From: an uncultured Ruminobacter sp.
GTDB lineage: Bacteria; Pseudomonadota; Gammaproteobacteria; Enterobacterales; Succinivibrionaceae
Direction of reading: 5' to 3'
NCBI GenBank assembly: GCA_900767005.1
Contig: CAAFXL010000383.1
Coordinates: forward strand, 1 to 26,502
Length of the DNA: 26,502 nucleotides
Part shown: piece after piece, positions 15,166 to 23,213 of the stretch
Layout: each line of letters starts with the position of its first letter
How positions within the stretch are numbered: the first letter of the stretch is position 1
Program-made: the position numbers and the translations under genes
Notes under the pieces: generated by a model
What the model was told of the DNA's origin: nothing
Seen by the model: only the letters and a program-made list of their open reading frames with translations
Databases searched by the model: none

Positions 15166-16089
15166 AGAATTTTTATTTAAAAACTCGTATATGTATTTTA
15201 ATGCTAAAAATGCAATTTGATCATCTTCAAGTAAAATATCATGTAGACTATTTGGGATAATATTTATTATAGGCTTATTTAAATCATTTGAATGTTTTGA
15301 TAAAAATAGCTTACTTTTTGAGATTGAGACCATATTATCTTTTTCAGCTAATAAAAATAAAGTTTTTACCGGAAGTTTCCACTTTCTTCTAATGTTATGA
15401 AGGGCTTTTAATGATGATAAAAGCCATTGATTAGATATACCTCCTAGACTTGCATGTGGATATCTAACATATAGATTATTATAGCGATTAAACTTATTTA
15501 AATCGCTTGTATTAGCGTTTACGCCATATGTTTTAGGCTTATAATGGTCGTTTTTAAAACAGAAAGAATTTGGACCATAAATACAAGATTTTATATCAAT
15601 TAAAAATTTGATAAAAATTTCTGGTAAAAGGTGTTTTATTCCCAAGAAAGGAGCAATAAAAATTACACCATTAATATCAAAGGAATTATTGTTATTAATA
15701 TTAATGTTTTTTTGATATTTAAGTAAAAAATTAAGAGTAATTAAGCCTCCCATTGAAACAGCAAGAATAAAAGTTGGAAAAGGCATTTTAAAGTAATTTA
15801 TGATATCTTTTAAATCATTTACATATATATCATATGAATCAATATGACATTGATCTTCGTTTAAAAGTCTTGCGTTAAATCCTTGTCCTCGATGATCATA
15901 AATTGTTACAGCAATATTGTGTTTATACAAATTAAGAGCAATATTGTTATATTTATATATGCATTCATTTCGTCCTAAGATAAGAAATATATGGGCTTTA
16001 ATTTCTACAGGACGAAATAGTAATACATTTATAATGTATTGATCGCTAGAAATAAATGTTTGTTTTCTAATATGACCAAATAATTTCAT
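15160..16089 (-). CDS. Alpha/beta hydrolase, PldB-like lysophospholipase
   Basis: This 309-residue protein closely follows the lysophospholipase L2 (PldB) pattern: 'GRNECIYKYNNIALNLYKHNIAVTIYDHRGQGFNARLL' resembles the oxyanion/HRGQG region of PldB. The nucleophile elbow is SMG at S112 ('AVSMGGL'), with the likely triad partners D251 ('LAEKDNMV') and H283 ('NSLHDIL'). There is no signal peptide; PldB acts at the inner membrane on lysophospholipids and monoacylglycerols. It starts 4 nt after the spoT stop, so the two are cotranscribed. The insert around 125-140 is Asn-rich, which is common in AT-rich genomes. The exact substrate is not known; an alternative is a monoacylglycerol lipase. Confidence 0.8.
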   Translation of the reverse strand: MKLFGHIRKQTFISSDQYIINVLLFRPVEIKAHIFLILGRNECIYKYNNIALNLYKHNIAVTIYDHRGQGFNARLLNEDQCHIDSYDIYVNDLKDIINYFKMPFPTFILAVSMGGLITLNFLLKYQKNININNNNSFDINGVIFIAPFLGIKHLLPEIFIKFLIDIKSCIYGPNSFCFKNDHYKPKTYGVNANTSDLNKFNRYNNLYVRYPHASLGGISNQWLLSSLKALHNIRRKWKLPVKTLFLLAEKDNMVSISKSKLFLSKHSNDLNKPIINIIPNSLHDILLEDDQIAFLALKYIYEFLNKNSK

Positions 16090-16093
16090 AAAT

Positions 16094-18220
16094 TTATGAT
16101 TTTTTTCTAATAACTTTTACAACGTTAGGAATTGCCTTAATTTTTCTCATAATATCAGCTAAGTGAATTCTATCTCTTACGGTTATTACAAGATTTATAT
16201 AGTAAAATTGTCCTTCTTTTTCTTCAGAGCTAATAGCATCAATATTAGCACCTGATATTGTTATTGCATTACTTAATTCACCAAGTATGCCTGGAGAATT
16301 TTTAATAGTTACTCTAAGAGCTGATTCAAAAACCGAACTTGCAGCATTAGAAATATCCCAAGAAACTTGTAAATAATTTTCTTGTGAATGTTGTGGTGAA
16401 ATATTAGAACAATTAGCTACATGAATAACTAATCCTTTGCCTGGATTAACATGAGCAATAATTGGATCTCCAGGAATTGGTCTACAACAATTTGCAAATA
16501 CATAGTTAAGACCACCAGTTCCAATAATTGATGATGGTGGAACAGATGAATTTGTTCCTTGGTTTGCTGATTTGTCCATAGACTCATTATTTAGTAGTTT
16601 ATTAGCAACGATTACGGTTAATAAATTGCCTAAAGCTATATCTGTGTATAAGTCTGGTAGATCTTTCTTTTGGAAATAGTTTAGAGTTTTTTCAATTTGT
16701 TCTGGAGCAATGTCTTCAATTTTTATATTGCCCATAGCATTTCTAAGTAATCTCTTACCAAGAAGTTGACATTCTTCTGCACGTAATCCTTTTAGATATT
16801 GTCTTATTTTACTTCTAGCTTTAGAAGTTACAACGCTATTAAGCCATTGAGCATTTGGTTTGGCTAAAGGCGAGGTAATAATTTCTATGCTTTGACCAGA
16901 CTTTAAAGATCTAGTTAAAGGGAATGGATGTTGATCAACTCTTGCTCCAATACAATGTTGCCCAATATCAGAATGAACTGCATAGGCAAAATCTACAGGA
17001 GTTGCACCTGTAGGTAATTCAAAGATTTTTCCTTCTGGTGTAAATACATATATTTCTTCTGGGAAAAAGTCTGATTTTACACTTTCAATAAATTCATAAG
17101 AATTTGTAGTACTTTGTTGAAGTTCTAATAGACTTTGTAACCATCTTTGAGCGTGTTGCTGGGCTGCTGAATTTGCAATTTCAGAACCATTAAGTTTGTA
17201 ATACCAATGAGCTGCAACACCTCTTTCAGCAAGTTGATCCATTTGTTCGGTACGTATTTGTATTTCAATCGGAATACCATGTTGTCCGATCAAAGAGGTA
17301 TGTAAAGATTGGTAACCATTGATTTTTGGAATTGCTATGTAATCTTTAAATGAACCTGGTCTAGGTTTATATAAATTATGAACAATACCTAGTACTCGAT
17401 AACAATCATCAATGTTATTCACAATTATTCTAAAACCATAAACATCCATAATCTCATGAAATTGGACTTCTTTATGAACCATTTTTTGATAAATAGAATA
17501 AATATGTTTTTCTCTTCCAAAAATTTTAAATTCTATATGTCGATCATTGATTCTACTTTTAATTTCTTCAATTATTGAAGTTATGATGTCTTTTCGATTA
17601 TTTCTAGCTTTCTTTACTGCTTCTTTTAGGACTTTGTATCTAATTGGATACATGGCTTCAAAGCCTAATTCTTGGAGTTCATTTTTGATTGAACTTATAC
17701 CTAATCGATTTGCTATAGGTGCATAAATTTCAAGGGTTTCTTTAGCTATTCTACGTCTTTTATCAGGTCTTAAAGCACCAATGGTTCTCATGTTATGGGT
17801 TCTATCTGCTAACTTTATTAGAATAACTCTAATATCGTTAGTCATAGCCATAATCATTTTTCTAAAGTTTTCGGCTTGTGCTTCTTTATGATCTCTAAAT
17901 TGTAGTTTATCAATCTTAGTTACGCCAATAACTAAATTTGCTACACATTCTCCAAATAGGTCTTTAATTTTGTCAGCTGTAACCGGAGTATCCTCAACTA
18001 CGTCATGTAGTAAGGCTGCTCTAATTGCATCACAATCTAAATGCATATTAGCAAGAATTGTAGCAACCGCTACAGGGTGAGTGATATATGGCTCACCACT
18101 ACTTCTTGTTTGTCCTTCATGTGCATTTTTAGCAATAACATAAGCGTCTTGAATTTTTTTTACTTGATCTTCTGGAAGATAAGAAGATAGACAATTTTTC
18201 AAATTTTCAAATAGATACAA
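16094..18220 (-). CDS. spoT: Bifunctional (p)ppGpp synthetase/hydrolase SpoT
   Basis: SpoT makes and mainly degrades the stringent-response alarmone. The 708-residue protein has the full layout: an HD hydrolase domain with intact HDVVED (72-77), a synthetase domain ('MDVYGFRI', 'FKDYIAIPKINGYQSLHTS', 'EIQIRT'), a TGS domain (about 390-455, 'VFTPEGKIFELPTGATPVDFAY'), a conserved-cysteine region ('NCCRPIPGDPI') and a C-terminal ACT domain (about 635-705). Hydrolase residues are present, and the synthetase signature follows SpoT (FKDYIA) rather than RelA. The start is TTG, with AGGTGA 4 nt upstream and the MYLFE N-terminus typical of SpoT, as in E. coli. Unlike the enteric gmk-rpoZ-spoT operon it stands apart from gmk-rpoZ, with mlaB-murA in between. 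Confidence 0.97.
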   Translation of the reverse strand: MYLFENLKNCLSSYLPEDQVKKIQDAYVIAKNAHEGQTRSSGEPYITHPVAVATILANMHLDCDAIRAALLHDVVEDTPVTADKIKDLFGECVANLVIGVTKIDKLQFRDHKEAQAENFRKMIMAMTNDIRVILIKLADRTHNMRTIGALRPDKRRRIAKETLEIYAPIANRLGISSIKNELQELGFEAMYPIRYKVLKEAVKKARNNRKDIITSIIEEIKSRINDRHIEFKIFGREKHIYSIYQKMVHKEVQFHEIMDVYGFRIIVNNIDDCYRVLGIVHNLYKPRPGSFKDYIAIPKINGYQSLHTSLIGQHGIPIEIQIRTEQMDQLAERGVAAHWYYKLNGSEIANSAAQQHAQRWLQSLLELQQSTTNSYEFIESVKSDFFPEEIYVFTPEGKIFELPTGATPVDFAYAVHSDIGQHCIGARVDQHPFPLTRSLKSGQSIEIITSPLAKPNAQWLNSVVTSKARSKIRQYLKGLRAEECQLLGKRLLRNAMGNIKIEDIAPEQIEKTLNYFQKKDLPDLYTDIALGNLLTVIVANKLLNNESMDKSANQGTNSSVPPSSIIGTGGLNYVFANCCRPIPGDPIIAHVNPGKGLVIHVANCSNISPQHSQENYLQVSWDISNAASSVFESALRVTIKNSPGILGELSNAITISGANIDAISSEEKEGQFYYINLVITVRDRIHLADIMRKIKAIPNVVKVIRKKS

Positions 18221-18307
18221 AATATCACCTAAAGAATCATAAAATCACTAAGATAATTATATCACTATTTTATTTAATGAAAATATAAGTTAAAGGCATA
18301 TTACGTT

Positions 18308-18335
18308 AAGAAGATCGATATATATCGATGTTCTT
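18308..18335. repeat. Palindrome in the divergent spoT/mlaB promoter region
   Basis: A perfect 16-bp palindrome (ATCGATATATATCGAT, 18314-18329) is extended by AAGAA and TTCTT after one mismatch on each side, giving a 28-bp symmetric site. It lies between the spoT start and the mlaB promoter, so it may be an operator acting on either gene. The plus-strand T-run after it is weak. Confidence 0.45.
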
Positions 18336-18414
18336 TTAAATCTGAAAATATTGAAAAATTTAGAGATTAATTTATATATTTTAAAAGAGTAATAAGAATA
18401 CTAATCATAAAATT

Positions 18415-18423
18415 TGATATAAT
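18415..18423 (+). promoter_or_regulatory. Extended -10 promoter for mlaB-murA
   Basis: TGATATAAT is a perfect extended -10 element (TGnTATAAT). The -35 position 17 nt further up has only a poor match (AGAATA), as is usual for extended -10 promoters. Transcription would begin near 18430, about 35 nt before the mlaB ATG. Confidence 0.6.
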
Positions 18424-18464
18424 AGCAAAACAGTTTTAAAGCTATTTAAGGATGGTTGAAAAAT

Positions 18465-18713
18465 ATGATTCAATTAGAAGAACAATTAACAACAACGAAT
18501 GTGGTTAAATTATGGGAAAAACATGATGAGTTGTTTTTATCAAATATAGTTGATTTAACTAAAGTTGACGAGATCGATTCTTCTGGAATTGCATTTTTGG
18601 TTTTATGGGCTAAAAAGTTAGAATCCAAAAAATTAAAAATTAAGGTTGTAGATGGAAAAATTAAAAAATGGTTAGAATTGTTTTCCATTGGCGAACTTTT
18701 TGAATTTGTATAG
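18465..18713 (+). CDS. mlaB: STAS-domain protein, MlaB-like
   Basis: This 82-residue single STAS domain carries the central 'VDEIDSSGIAFLVLWAKKL' strand-loop-helix expected of MlaB and anti-sigma antagonists. The position directly before murA is the classic place for MlaB, the cytosolic subunit of the MlaFEDB phospholipid transporter that keeps outer-membrane lipids asymmetric. Neither mlaFEDC nor ibaG is adjacent, so the name rests on synteny and fold. ATG 18465 is chosen; a TTG three codons earlier (18456) sits only 3 nt from AAGGA and is an alternative, since the spacing from AAGGA to the ATG is longish (12 nt). Confidence 0.72.
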   Translation: MIQLEEQLTTTNVVKLWEKHDELFLSNIVDLTKVDEIDSSGIAFLVLWAKKLESKKLKIKVVDGKIKKWLELFSIGELFEFV

Positions 18714-18764
18714 CTTTAGACTTAGTTCTTTTATTTGTTATTATTAGTTTTTAGAAATTATTTT

Positions 18765-20021
18765 ATGCAAAAGTTTAAAATTCAGGGTGGTAAAGCATTA
18801 ATTGGTGATGTAACTATTTCTGGTGCAAAAAATGCCGCTTTACCAATCATTTTTGCTACTATTTTAACTGATGAACCAGTTGTTTTACATAATGTACCAA
18901 ATTTAAAAGATGTTGATACATCATTTAAGTTATTAGAAATTTTTGGGAAAAAAGTTAATAAACTTAATGAATCTTCTTATGAAATTTTAGGTAGTGTTTC
19001 TAATTATATTGCACCATATGATTTAGTTAAGACTATGCGTGCATCAATTCTAGCTTTAGGTCCTTTAAGTGCAAAAATGAGAGCCGCTGATGTATCTTTA
19101 CCTGGTGGTTGTGCGATAGGTGCTAGACCTGTAAATTTACATATTGATGGTCTTACCCAAATGGGGGCACAGATAAATATTGATAAAGGATATATTAAGT
19201 CACGTGCTCCTGAAGGATTAAAAGGAAACTTTATTAATCTAGATATAATTTCAGTAACAGGTTCAGAAAATCTTATTGCTGCAGCGACTTTAGCTCATGG
19301 TGAAACAGTAATTCAGAATGTTGCTAAAGAACCTGAAGTTCAGGATCTGATCTTTTTCTTGAACTCAATGGGTGCAAAAATCGAAGGTGCTGGAACTAGT
19401 GAAGTTAAAATTTCTGGAGTAGAAAAACTTCATGGTACCGAATATTCTATTCAGCCAGATCGTATTGAAACTGGAACTTTTTTAGTTGCTGCCGTTGTTT
19501 CTCATGGTTGTATAACTTGTCATAAAACTGAACCAAAAAACATGTTTTCAGTTATTGCTAAGTTAGAAGAATGTGGAGCAAAAGTTGAGTATGGGGAAGA
19601 TTGGATAAAACTTGATATGAGAGATCGTGTAATCAAACCTGTAAATATTACTACAGCTCCTTATCCAGCATTCCCAACTGATATGCAAGCTCAGTTTACT
19701 TTATTAAATGCAGTTGCACAGGGAACTGGTGTAGTAACAGAAACGATATTTGAAAATCGTTTTATGCATGTTCCAGAACTTAATCGTATGGGTGCTAATA
19801 TCGAATTACAAGGTAATAGTGCAATTTGTGGTGATTGTGAAGAACTATGTGGTGCTGAAGTAATGGCTACAGATTTAAGAGCTAGTGCATCTTTGGTTAT
19901 TGCAGGTTTAATTGCAAAAGGTGAAACTATAGTTGATAGAATCTACCATATGGATAGGGGATACGAAAATATTGAACTAAAGTTCCGAGGTTTAGGCGGA
20001 AATATCGAAAGAATTAGTTAG
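18765..20021 (+). CDS. murA: UDP-N-acetylglucosamine 1-carboxyvinyltransferase MurA
   Basis: MurA transfers enolpyruvate from PEP to UDP-GlcNAc, the first committed step of peptidoglycan synthesis in the cytoplasm. From ATG 18765 the protein has 418 residues (E. coli MurA has 419) and begins MQKFKIQGG as usual. The catalytic, fosfomycin-reactive cysteine is Cys116 in 'LPGGCAIGARP', so the enzyme should be fosfomycin-sensitive at the target. The characteristic 'AYPAFPTD'-type segment (PYPAFPTDMQAQ) is present. An upstream in-frame TTG (18735) would add ten unlikely residues and is rejected. It lies about 50 nt after mlaB and is likely cotranscribed. Confidence 0.97.
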   Translation: MQKFKIQGGKALIGDVTISGAKNAALPIIFATILTDEPVVLHNVPNLKDVDTSFKLLEIFGKKVNKLNESSYEILGSVSNYIAPYDLVKTMRASILALGPLSAKMRAADVSLPGGCAIGARPVNLHIDGLTQMGAQINIDKGYIKSRAPEGLKGNFINLDIISVTGSENLIAAATLAHGETVIQNVAKEPEVQDLIFFLNSMGAKIEGAGTSEVKISGVEKLHGTEYSIQPDRIETGTFLVAAVVSHGCITCHKTEPKNMFSVIAKLEECGAKVEYGEDWIKLDMRDRVIKPVNITTAPYPAFPTDMQAQFTLLNAVAQGTGVVTETIFENRFMHVPELNRMGANIELQGNSAICGDCEELCGAEVMATDLRASASLVIAGLIAKGETIVDRIYHMDRGYENIELKFRGLGGNIERIS

Positions 20022-20049
20022 TTAATATTGTAGTTCTTTATTAAAGAAA

Positions 20050-20071
20050 GGATACCTATTTTTAGGTATCC
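20050..20071. terminator. Hairpin between convergent murA and rpoZ
   Basis: A perfect 9-bp stem (GGATACCTA / TAGGTATCC) with a TTTT loop lies 29 nt after the murA stop. It lacks a clear T-tail on the plus strand, and the minus-strand tail is only TTTCTTT, so termination strength is uncertain. It probably works together with the neighbouring hairpin. Confidence 0.55.
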
Positions 20072-20073
20072 AT

Positions 20074-20100
20074 TAAAAAGCCCAAGTTAAAACTTGAGCT
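20074..20100 (-). terminator. Rho-independent terminator of the engB-gmk-rpoZ operon
   Basis: On the minus strand AGCUCAAGUU pairs with AACUUGGGCU (one U-G wobble) and is followed by TTTTT, a standard terminator 20 nt beyond the rpoZ stop. On the plus strand the same stem has a C/A mismatch and a looser T-rich tail, so it may also help to end murA. Confidence 0.8.
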
Positions 20101-20120
20101 AATTTTATTAAAATATAAAA

Positions 20121-20408
20121 CTAATTAAATAAAGAAATATCATCAATTTCAGGAACATTAACCTGTTCATTATATTCTTCAGACTTACGAAGACGTCCCT
20201 TCTGGTCTTGCTTATCCATAAACTCTTCAGAAATTAAACCTTCTTCAATTTCTCTAATTGCGATAACTGTAGGTTTATCATTTTCAAGTTCAACTAATGG
20301 ATCACAACCATTTACAGAAATTTGACGAGCTCGACGAGCAGCAATAAGAACTAGATCAAAACGATTACCGACCTGCTTAACTGCATCTTCAACTGTAACA
20401 CGAGCCAT
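20121..20408 (-). CDS. rpoZ: RNA polymerase omega subunit
   Basis: The protein begins MARVTVEDAVKQVGNRFDLVLIAARRARQI, the conserved core of omega, which helps to assemble beta-prime and forms one ppGpp-binding site of RNA polymerase. From ATG 20408 it has 95 residues, close to the 91 of E. coli. The upstream in-frame TTG (20420) falls within the GGAG ribosome site and is rejected. It follows gmk by 97 nt on the minus strand, the usual gmk-rpoZ order. Confidence 0.95.
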   Translation of the reverse strand: MARVTVEDAVKQVGNRFDLVLIAARRARQISVNGCDPLVELENDKPTVIAIREIEEGLISEEFMDKQDQKGRLRKSEEYNEQVNVPEIDDISLFN

Positions 20409-20505
20409 TTTTTTCTCCAAATAACAATAAATTAAGAATTGATCATAAAAAGTGAGTAGTCAAAAATTATACAAGATGTAAGGTAAAAAATCAAACAAAA
20501 TGTAG

Positions 20506-21144
20506 TTAGTCTTCTTTTTTGTAATCCTTTAGTAGATTATTAAGAATAGAAGAATTTTTAGTAGATTGATACTCTTTCATATGTCTATATGAATTAATAA
20601 TTGACCATAATGCACAAGAGCTCTCTTCAAAATTTTCATTGATAATGATGTAATCATATTCATCATAATGACTGATTTCTCGTTGTGCTTTACTCATTCT
20701 TGATTCAATAACTTCTTGTGAATCTTGACCACGATTGATAAGTCTATTCTTTAATTCTTCTAGGCTAGGTGGAAGAATAAAAATACTTTTTGCTTCTGGT
20801 TCAATCTTTCTTATTTGACGAGCACCTTGCCAGTCAATATCAAGAAATACATCCTGTCCATTATTAATAGCTTTTTGAATTAATTCTTTTGATGTTCCAT
20901 AGTATTTATCAAAAACCTGTGCCCATTCATAGAAAGCATTACGATTGATTAATTCTTTAAACTCTGCTTCACTAACAAAGTGATAAGCTACATCATTAAC
21001 TTCTCCAGGTCTAATTTTTCTAGTAGTGTGAGAAATTGATAAATACATTGAATTATCTTGGTTATGATCTTCAAATAACTTTTTTAGTAGGCTTGTCTTT
21101 CCTGCACCACTTGGTGAGGAAATAATAAATAATGTTCCTTTCAT
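20506..21144 (-). CDS. gmk: Guanylate kinase
   Basis: Guanylate kinase phosphorylates GMP to GDP with ATP and is essential for GTP and dGTP supply. The 212-residue length is normal. The P-loop is PSGAGKTS (11-18), and the GMP-binding region contains 'SISHTTRKIRPGEVNDVAYHFVS' with the conserved Ser, Arg and Tyr. 'DIDWQGARQI' is the typical Walker B/lid region. The start ATG directly abuts the engB stop (TAGATG), which implies tight coupling to engB. Confidence 0.96.
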   Translation of the reverse strand: MKGTLFIISSPSGAGKTSLLKKLFEDHNQDNSMYLSISHTTRKIRPGEVNDVAYHFVSEAEFKELINRNAFYEWAQVFDKYYGTSKELIQKAINNGQDVFLDIDWQGARQIRKIEPEAKSIFILPPSLEELKNRLINRGQDSQEVIESRMSKAQREISHYDEYDYIIINENFEESSCALWSIINSYRHMKEYQSTKNSSILNNLLKDYKKED

Positions 21145-21825
21145 CTAAATTCCTTCGTGTTTATTCCAAGCTTCTTCATCAAATTCTAATTCTTTTTCTT
21201 CAAATTCATCAATTGAATTTGATCCGTCTTGAAGTTCTTCAAAATATTTACTTAATACAATTTTTAATTCTTCAACACCTTCTCCTGAAAGTGATGAGAA
21301 TGGAATTAAATCATATTGACAGCCAAATTCTATTAAGTCTTTTTTTACTGATGAAATAGCTTGTTTTTTGGCATTAAGTTTTAGTTTATCAGATTTCGTA
21401 AGTAAAATTACGACATTTAAGTTTGATACGGTTGCCCAAGAAATAATTTGGCGATCGACATCTTTTAATGGATGTCTAATATCCATTAATACCACAACAA
21501 CTTTTAGGGATTGGCGCTTTTGAAGATATTCTGTTAGCGATTTTTGCCATTTTAACTTTACTTCTTTTGGTACATCAGCATATCCATAACCAGGTAAATC
21601 AACAATTCGCTTATTTTCTTCAACTTCAAATAAGTTTATTAATTGAGTTCTTCCTGGAGTTTTACTAGTTTTTGCTAATCTCTTAATGTTGGCAAGTTTA
21701 TTTAGGGCTGATGATTTTCCTGCATTTGATCTACCAACAAAGGCTATTTCTATGCCACCTTCATATGGAAGCTTTGTAATATCTGGAGCACTTGTAATAA
21801 ATTTAGTTTTATTAAAATTCAACAT
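21145..21825 (-). CDS. engB: Ribosome biogenesis GTPase EngB (YihA/YsxC)
   Basis: EngB is a TRAFAC-class GTPase needed for assembly of the large ribosomal subunit. All G motifs are visible: G1 GRSNAGKS (31-38), G2 TPGRTQ, G3 DLPGYG, G4 TKSD and G5 SSLSGEG. The length of 226 residues is slightly above the usual ~200 because of an acidic C-terminal tail (rich in Glu and Asp after residue 195). It is the first gene of the engB-gmk-rpoZ run; this pairing with gmk differs from E. coli. Confidence 0.95.
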   Translation of the reverse strand: MLNFNKTKFITSAPDITKLPYEGGIEIAFVGRSNAGKSSALNKLANIKRLAKTSKTPGRTQLINLFEVEENKRIVDLPGYGYADVPKEVKLKWQKSLTEYLQKRQSLKVVVVLMDIRHPLKDVDRQIISWATVSNLNVVILLTKSDKLKLNAKKQAISSVKKDLIEFGCQYDLIPFSSLSGEGVEELKIVLSKYFEELQDGSNSIDEFEEKELEFDEEAWNKHEGI

Positions 21826-21929
21826 AGCAAATTATCATAAAATATTAAAAACACATTAATATTATACATGATTTTCTTGTGGATTTAGTAAAGTTGTGAA
21901 AGTTTGTATTTTGAAATTAGGTTTTATGT

Positions 21930-21962
21930 TTTTGAAAACAGTCCTTAAGTATAAGGACTGTT
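21930..21962 (-). terminator. Rho-independent terminator of the DUF3334 gene
   Basis: A perfect 11-bp stem (AACAGTCCTTA / TAAGGACTGTT, 21937-21947 and 21952-21962) with a 4-nt loop lies 9 nt after the stop of the minus-strand gene and is followed by TTTTCAAAAAC on that strand. Confidence 0.82.
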
Positions 21963-21971
21963 AGACATAAG

Positions 21972-22685
21972 TTATAGACCAAGTGAGGCTAATAGGTCGT
22001 CAGCGTCTGAATTTGAAGTTGGAGCTGCAGGTTTTTGCTCTGCTGGTTCATCTTTTGATGCTGCAATCTTTTCAAGAATTTCGTCAGGGTTTACTTCTTC
22101 CCTTGGAGCAAATTCATCCATTTGGATAAAGTGGGTATTGTCCATAGCTAATTCAATGTAGAAAATATTATTATTTTCTGTATAGAATGATACTCTATGA
22201 GCTTTTGGTTTATCTAGATTAGCATTAACACTTATTCTAACCTGACGATTTAAAGTCATCATCTTTGGTTGGCTTTGAGTAATTGAAGTATGAAGTTCTT
22301 GACTTAATTTAGATGTAAAATCACCTAAGATTTGGTTTAATAGTTCACCCATAACATTAGCAACTTCGTCTGAAGTATAGTTGCTAGCAAGTTCTTCTTG
22401 TGGTATTCCCATATTGAGAAGATAGTTTGCATAAACTTCCATAGCTGCATCTGCTGTAAAGTTTACAACTACAAGACCAGAAAATGCACCATCAAACAAT
22501 ACGAAACATCCAATATCTGGTTTTAAGCAAGTTTTGGTAATTCTTTGAACCATTGGTGAAAAGTTAATTTCATGGTGAGTAGCTTCAGTTAAAACAGATG
22601 TCACAGAGTGGCATAATTTTAGTAAAAAATCTGTTGTTTTTATTAATTGCTTCCCTTTGTTCTTATTTTTTTTATCTTTACCCAT
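21972..22685 (-). CDS. DUF3334 family protein with CheX/CheC-like fold
   Basis: This 237-residue protein resembles the DUF3334 family of Vibrio, Shewanella and relatives: a Lys-rich start, 'LLKLCHSVTSVL', 'SPMVQRITKTCLKPDIGCFVLFDGAFSGLVVVNFT', and a Pro/Ala/Ser-rich tail ending DDLLASLGL. A stretch 'EVANVMGELLNQILGDF' (107-123) looks like the CheC/CheX-type phosphatase helix, with E114 and N117 in place, while the usual Asp/Ser four residues before the Glu is Asn110. This suggests a CheX-like domain that may act on a phosphorylated response regulator or only bind it. No chemotaxis or flagellar genes are nearby. The short DDLLASLGL tail looks like a docking peptide. ATG 22685 has AAGGT about 10 nt upstream. 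Confidence 0.75.
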   Translation of the reverse strand: MGKDKKNKNKGKQLIKTTDFLLKLCHSVTSVLTEATHHEINFSPMVQRITKTCLKPDIGCFVLFDGAFSGLVVVNFTADAAMEVYANYLLNMGIPQEELASNYTSDEVANVMGELLNQILGDFTSKLSQELHTSITQSQPKMMTLNRQVRISVNANLDKPKAHRVSFYTENNNIFYIELAMDNTHFIQMDEFAPREEVNPDEILEKIAASKDEPAEQKPAAPTSNSDADDLLASLGL

Positions 22686-22893
22686 ATTAGAATTACCTTA
22701 TAAAATATTTAGTATATATTAATATATAAACACAGAAGCTATGCCTGTTTTGTATACGATTTAAAATCTCAATAAAATAATGTTTCTTTATTTTCTTATT
22801 AATTTGATTTAATGACAAATTCGATGATTTTAAATTTTGCGTTCGTTCATATTTTTAATTTTATACTAAATCTTTTATATTTTTTGCGTAGTG

Positions 22894-23109
22894 TTAATCA
22901 TTATGTGGACGATATTTAAGCATTTCGTATAATGCAAAACCTTGATAAGGAATAATTAAAATAACACCGCCAATAAGGAAGTATGCCATGTATTCATCAG
23001 GAATATCTGGTATTCCAAAAAAATGAGATGAAATACCAAGAATCATTAAAATGATACCAACAAAATATAGAGGTTTAGTCCATAAAGGAGCTTTGATTAT
23101 TACTTTCAT
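22894..23109 (-). CDS. Small two-helix inner-membrane protein of unknown function
   Basis: This 71-residue protein has a short basic N-terminus (MKVIIKAPLWTK), two hydrophobic helices (about 13-30 and 42-60) separated by an acidic, Pro-rich loop (GIPDIPDEY), and a short charged tail ending RPHND. The pattern is that of a real small membrane protein, with an N-in topology suggested by the positive residues. No strong ribosome site precedes the ATG. I do not recognise a family. The 208-nt gap after it (22686-22893) contains no evident gene and presumably the DUF3334 promoter. Confidence 0.62.
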   Translation of the reverse strand: MKVIIKAPLWTKPLYFVGIILMILGISSHFFGIPDIPDEYMAYFLIGGVILIIPYQGFALYEMLKYRPHND

Positions 23110-23213
23110 ATTTTTAATATATTTAATTTAAACATTTTATAAGTTAGAGACAGATTAAAGTCTTTCAAAAAGTATATAAAATGATTTTTATCATATCAAG
23201 AAAATAATAACTA

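Noticed and set aside
21132..21359. A 75-codon Leu/Ile-rich plus-strand frame that looks like a membrane peptide
   Set aside because: It is antisense to the acidic and charged C-terminus of engB, and has no own ribosome site.
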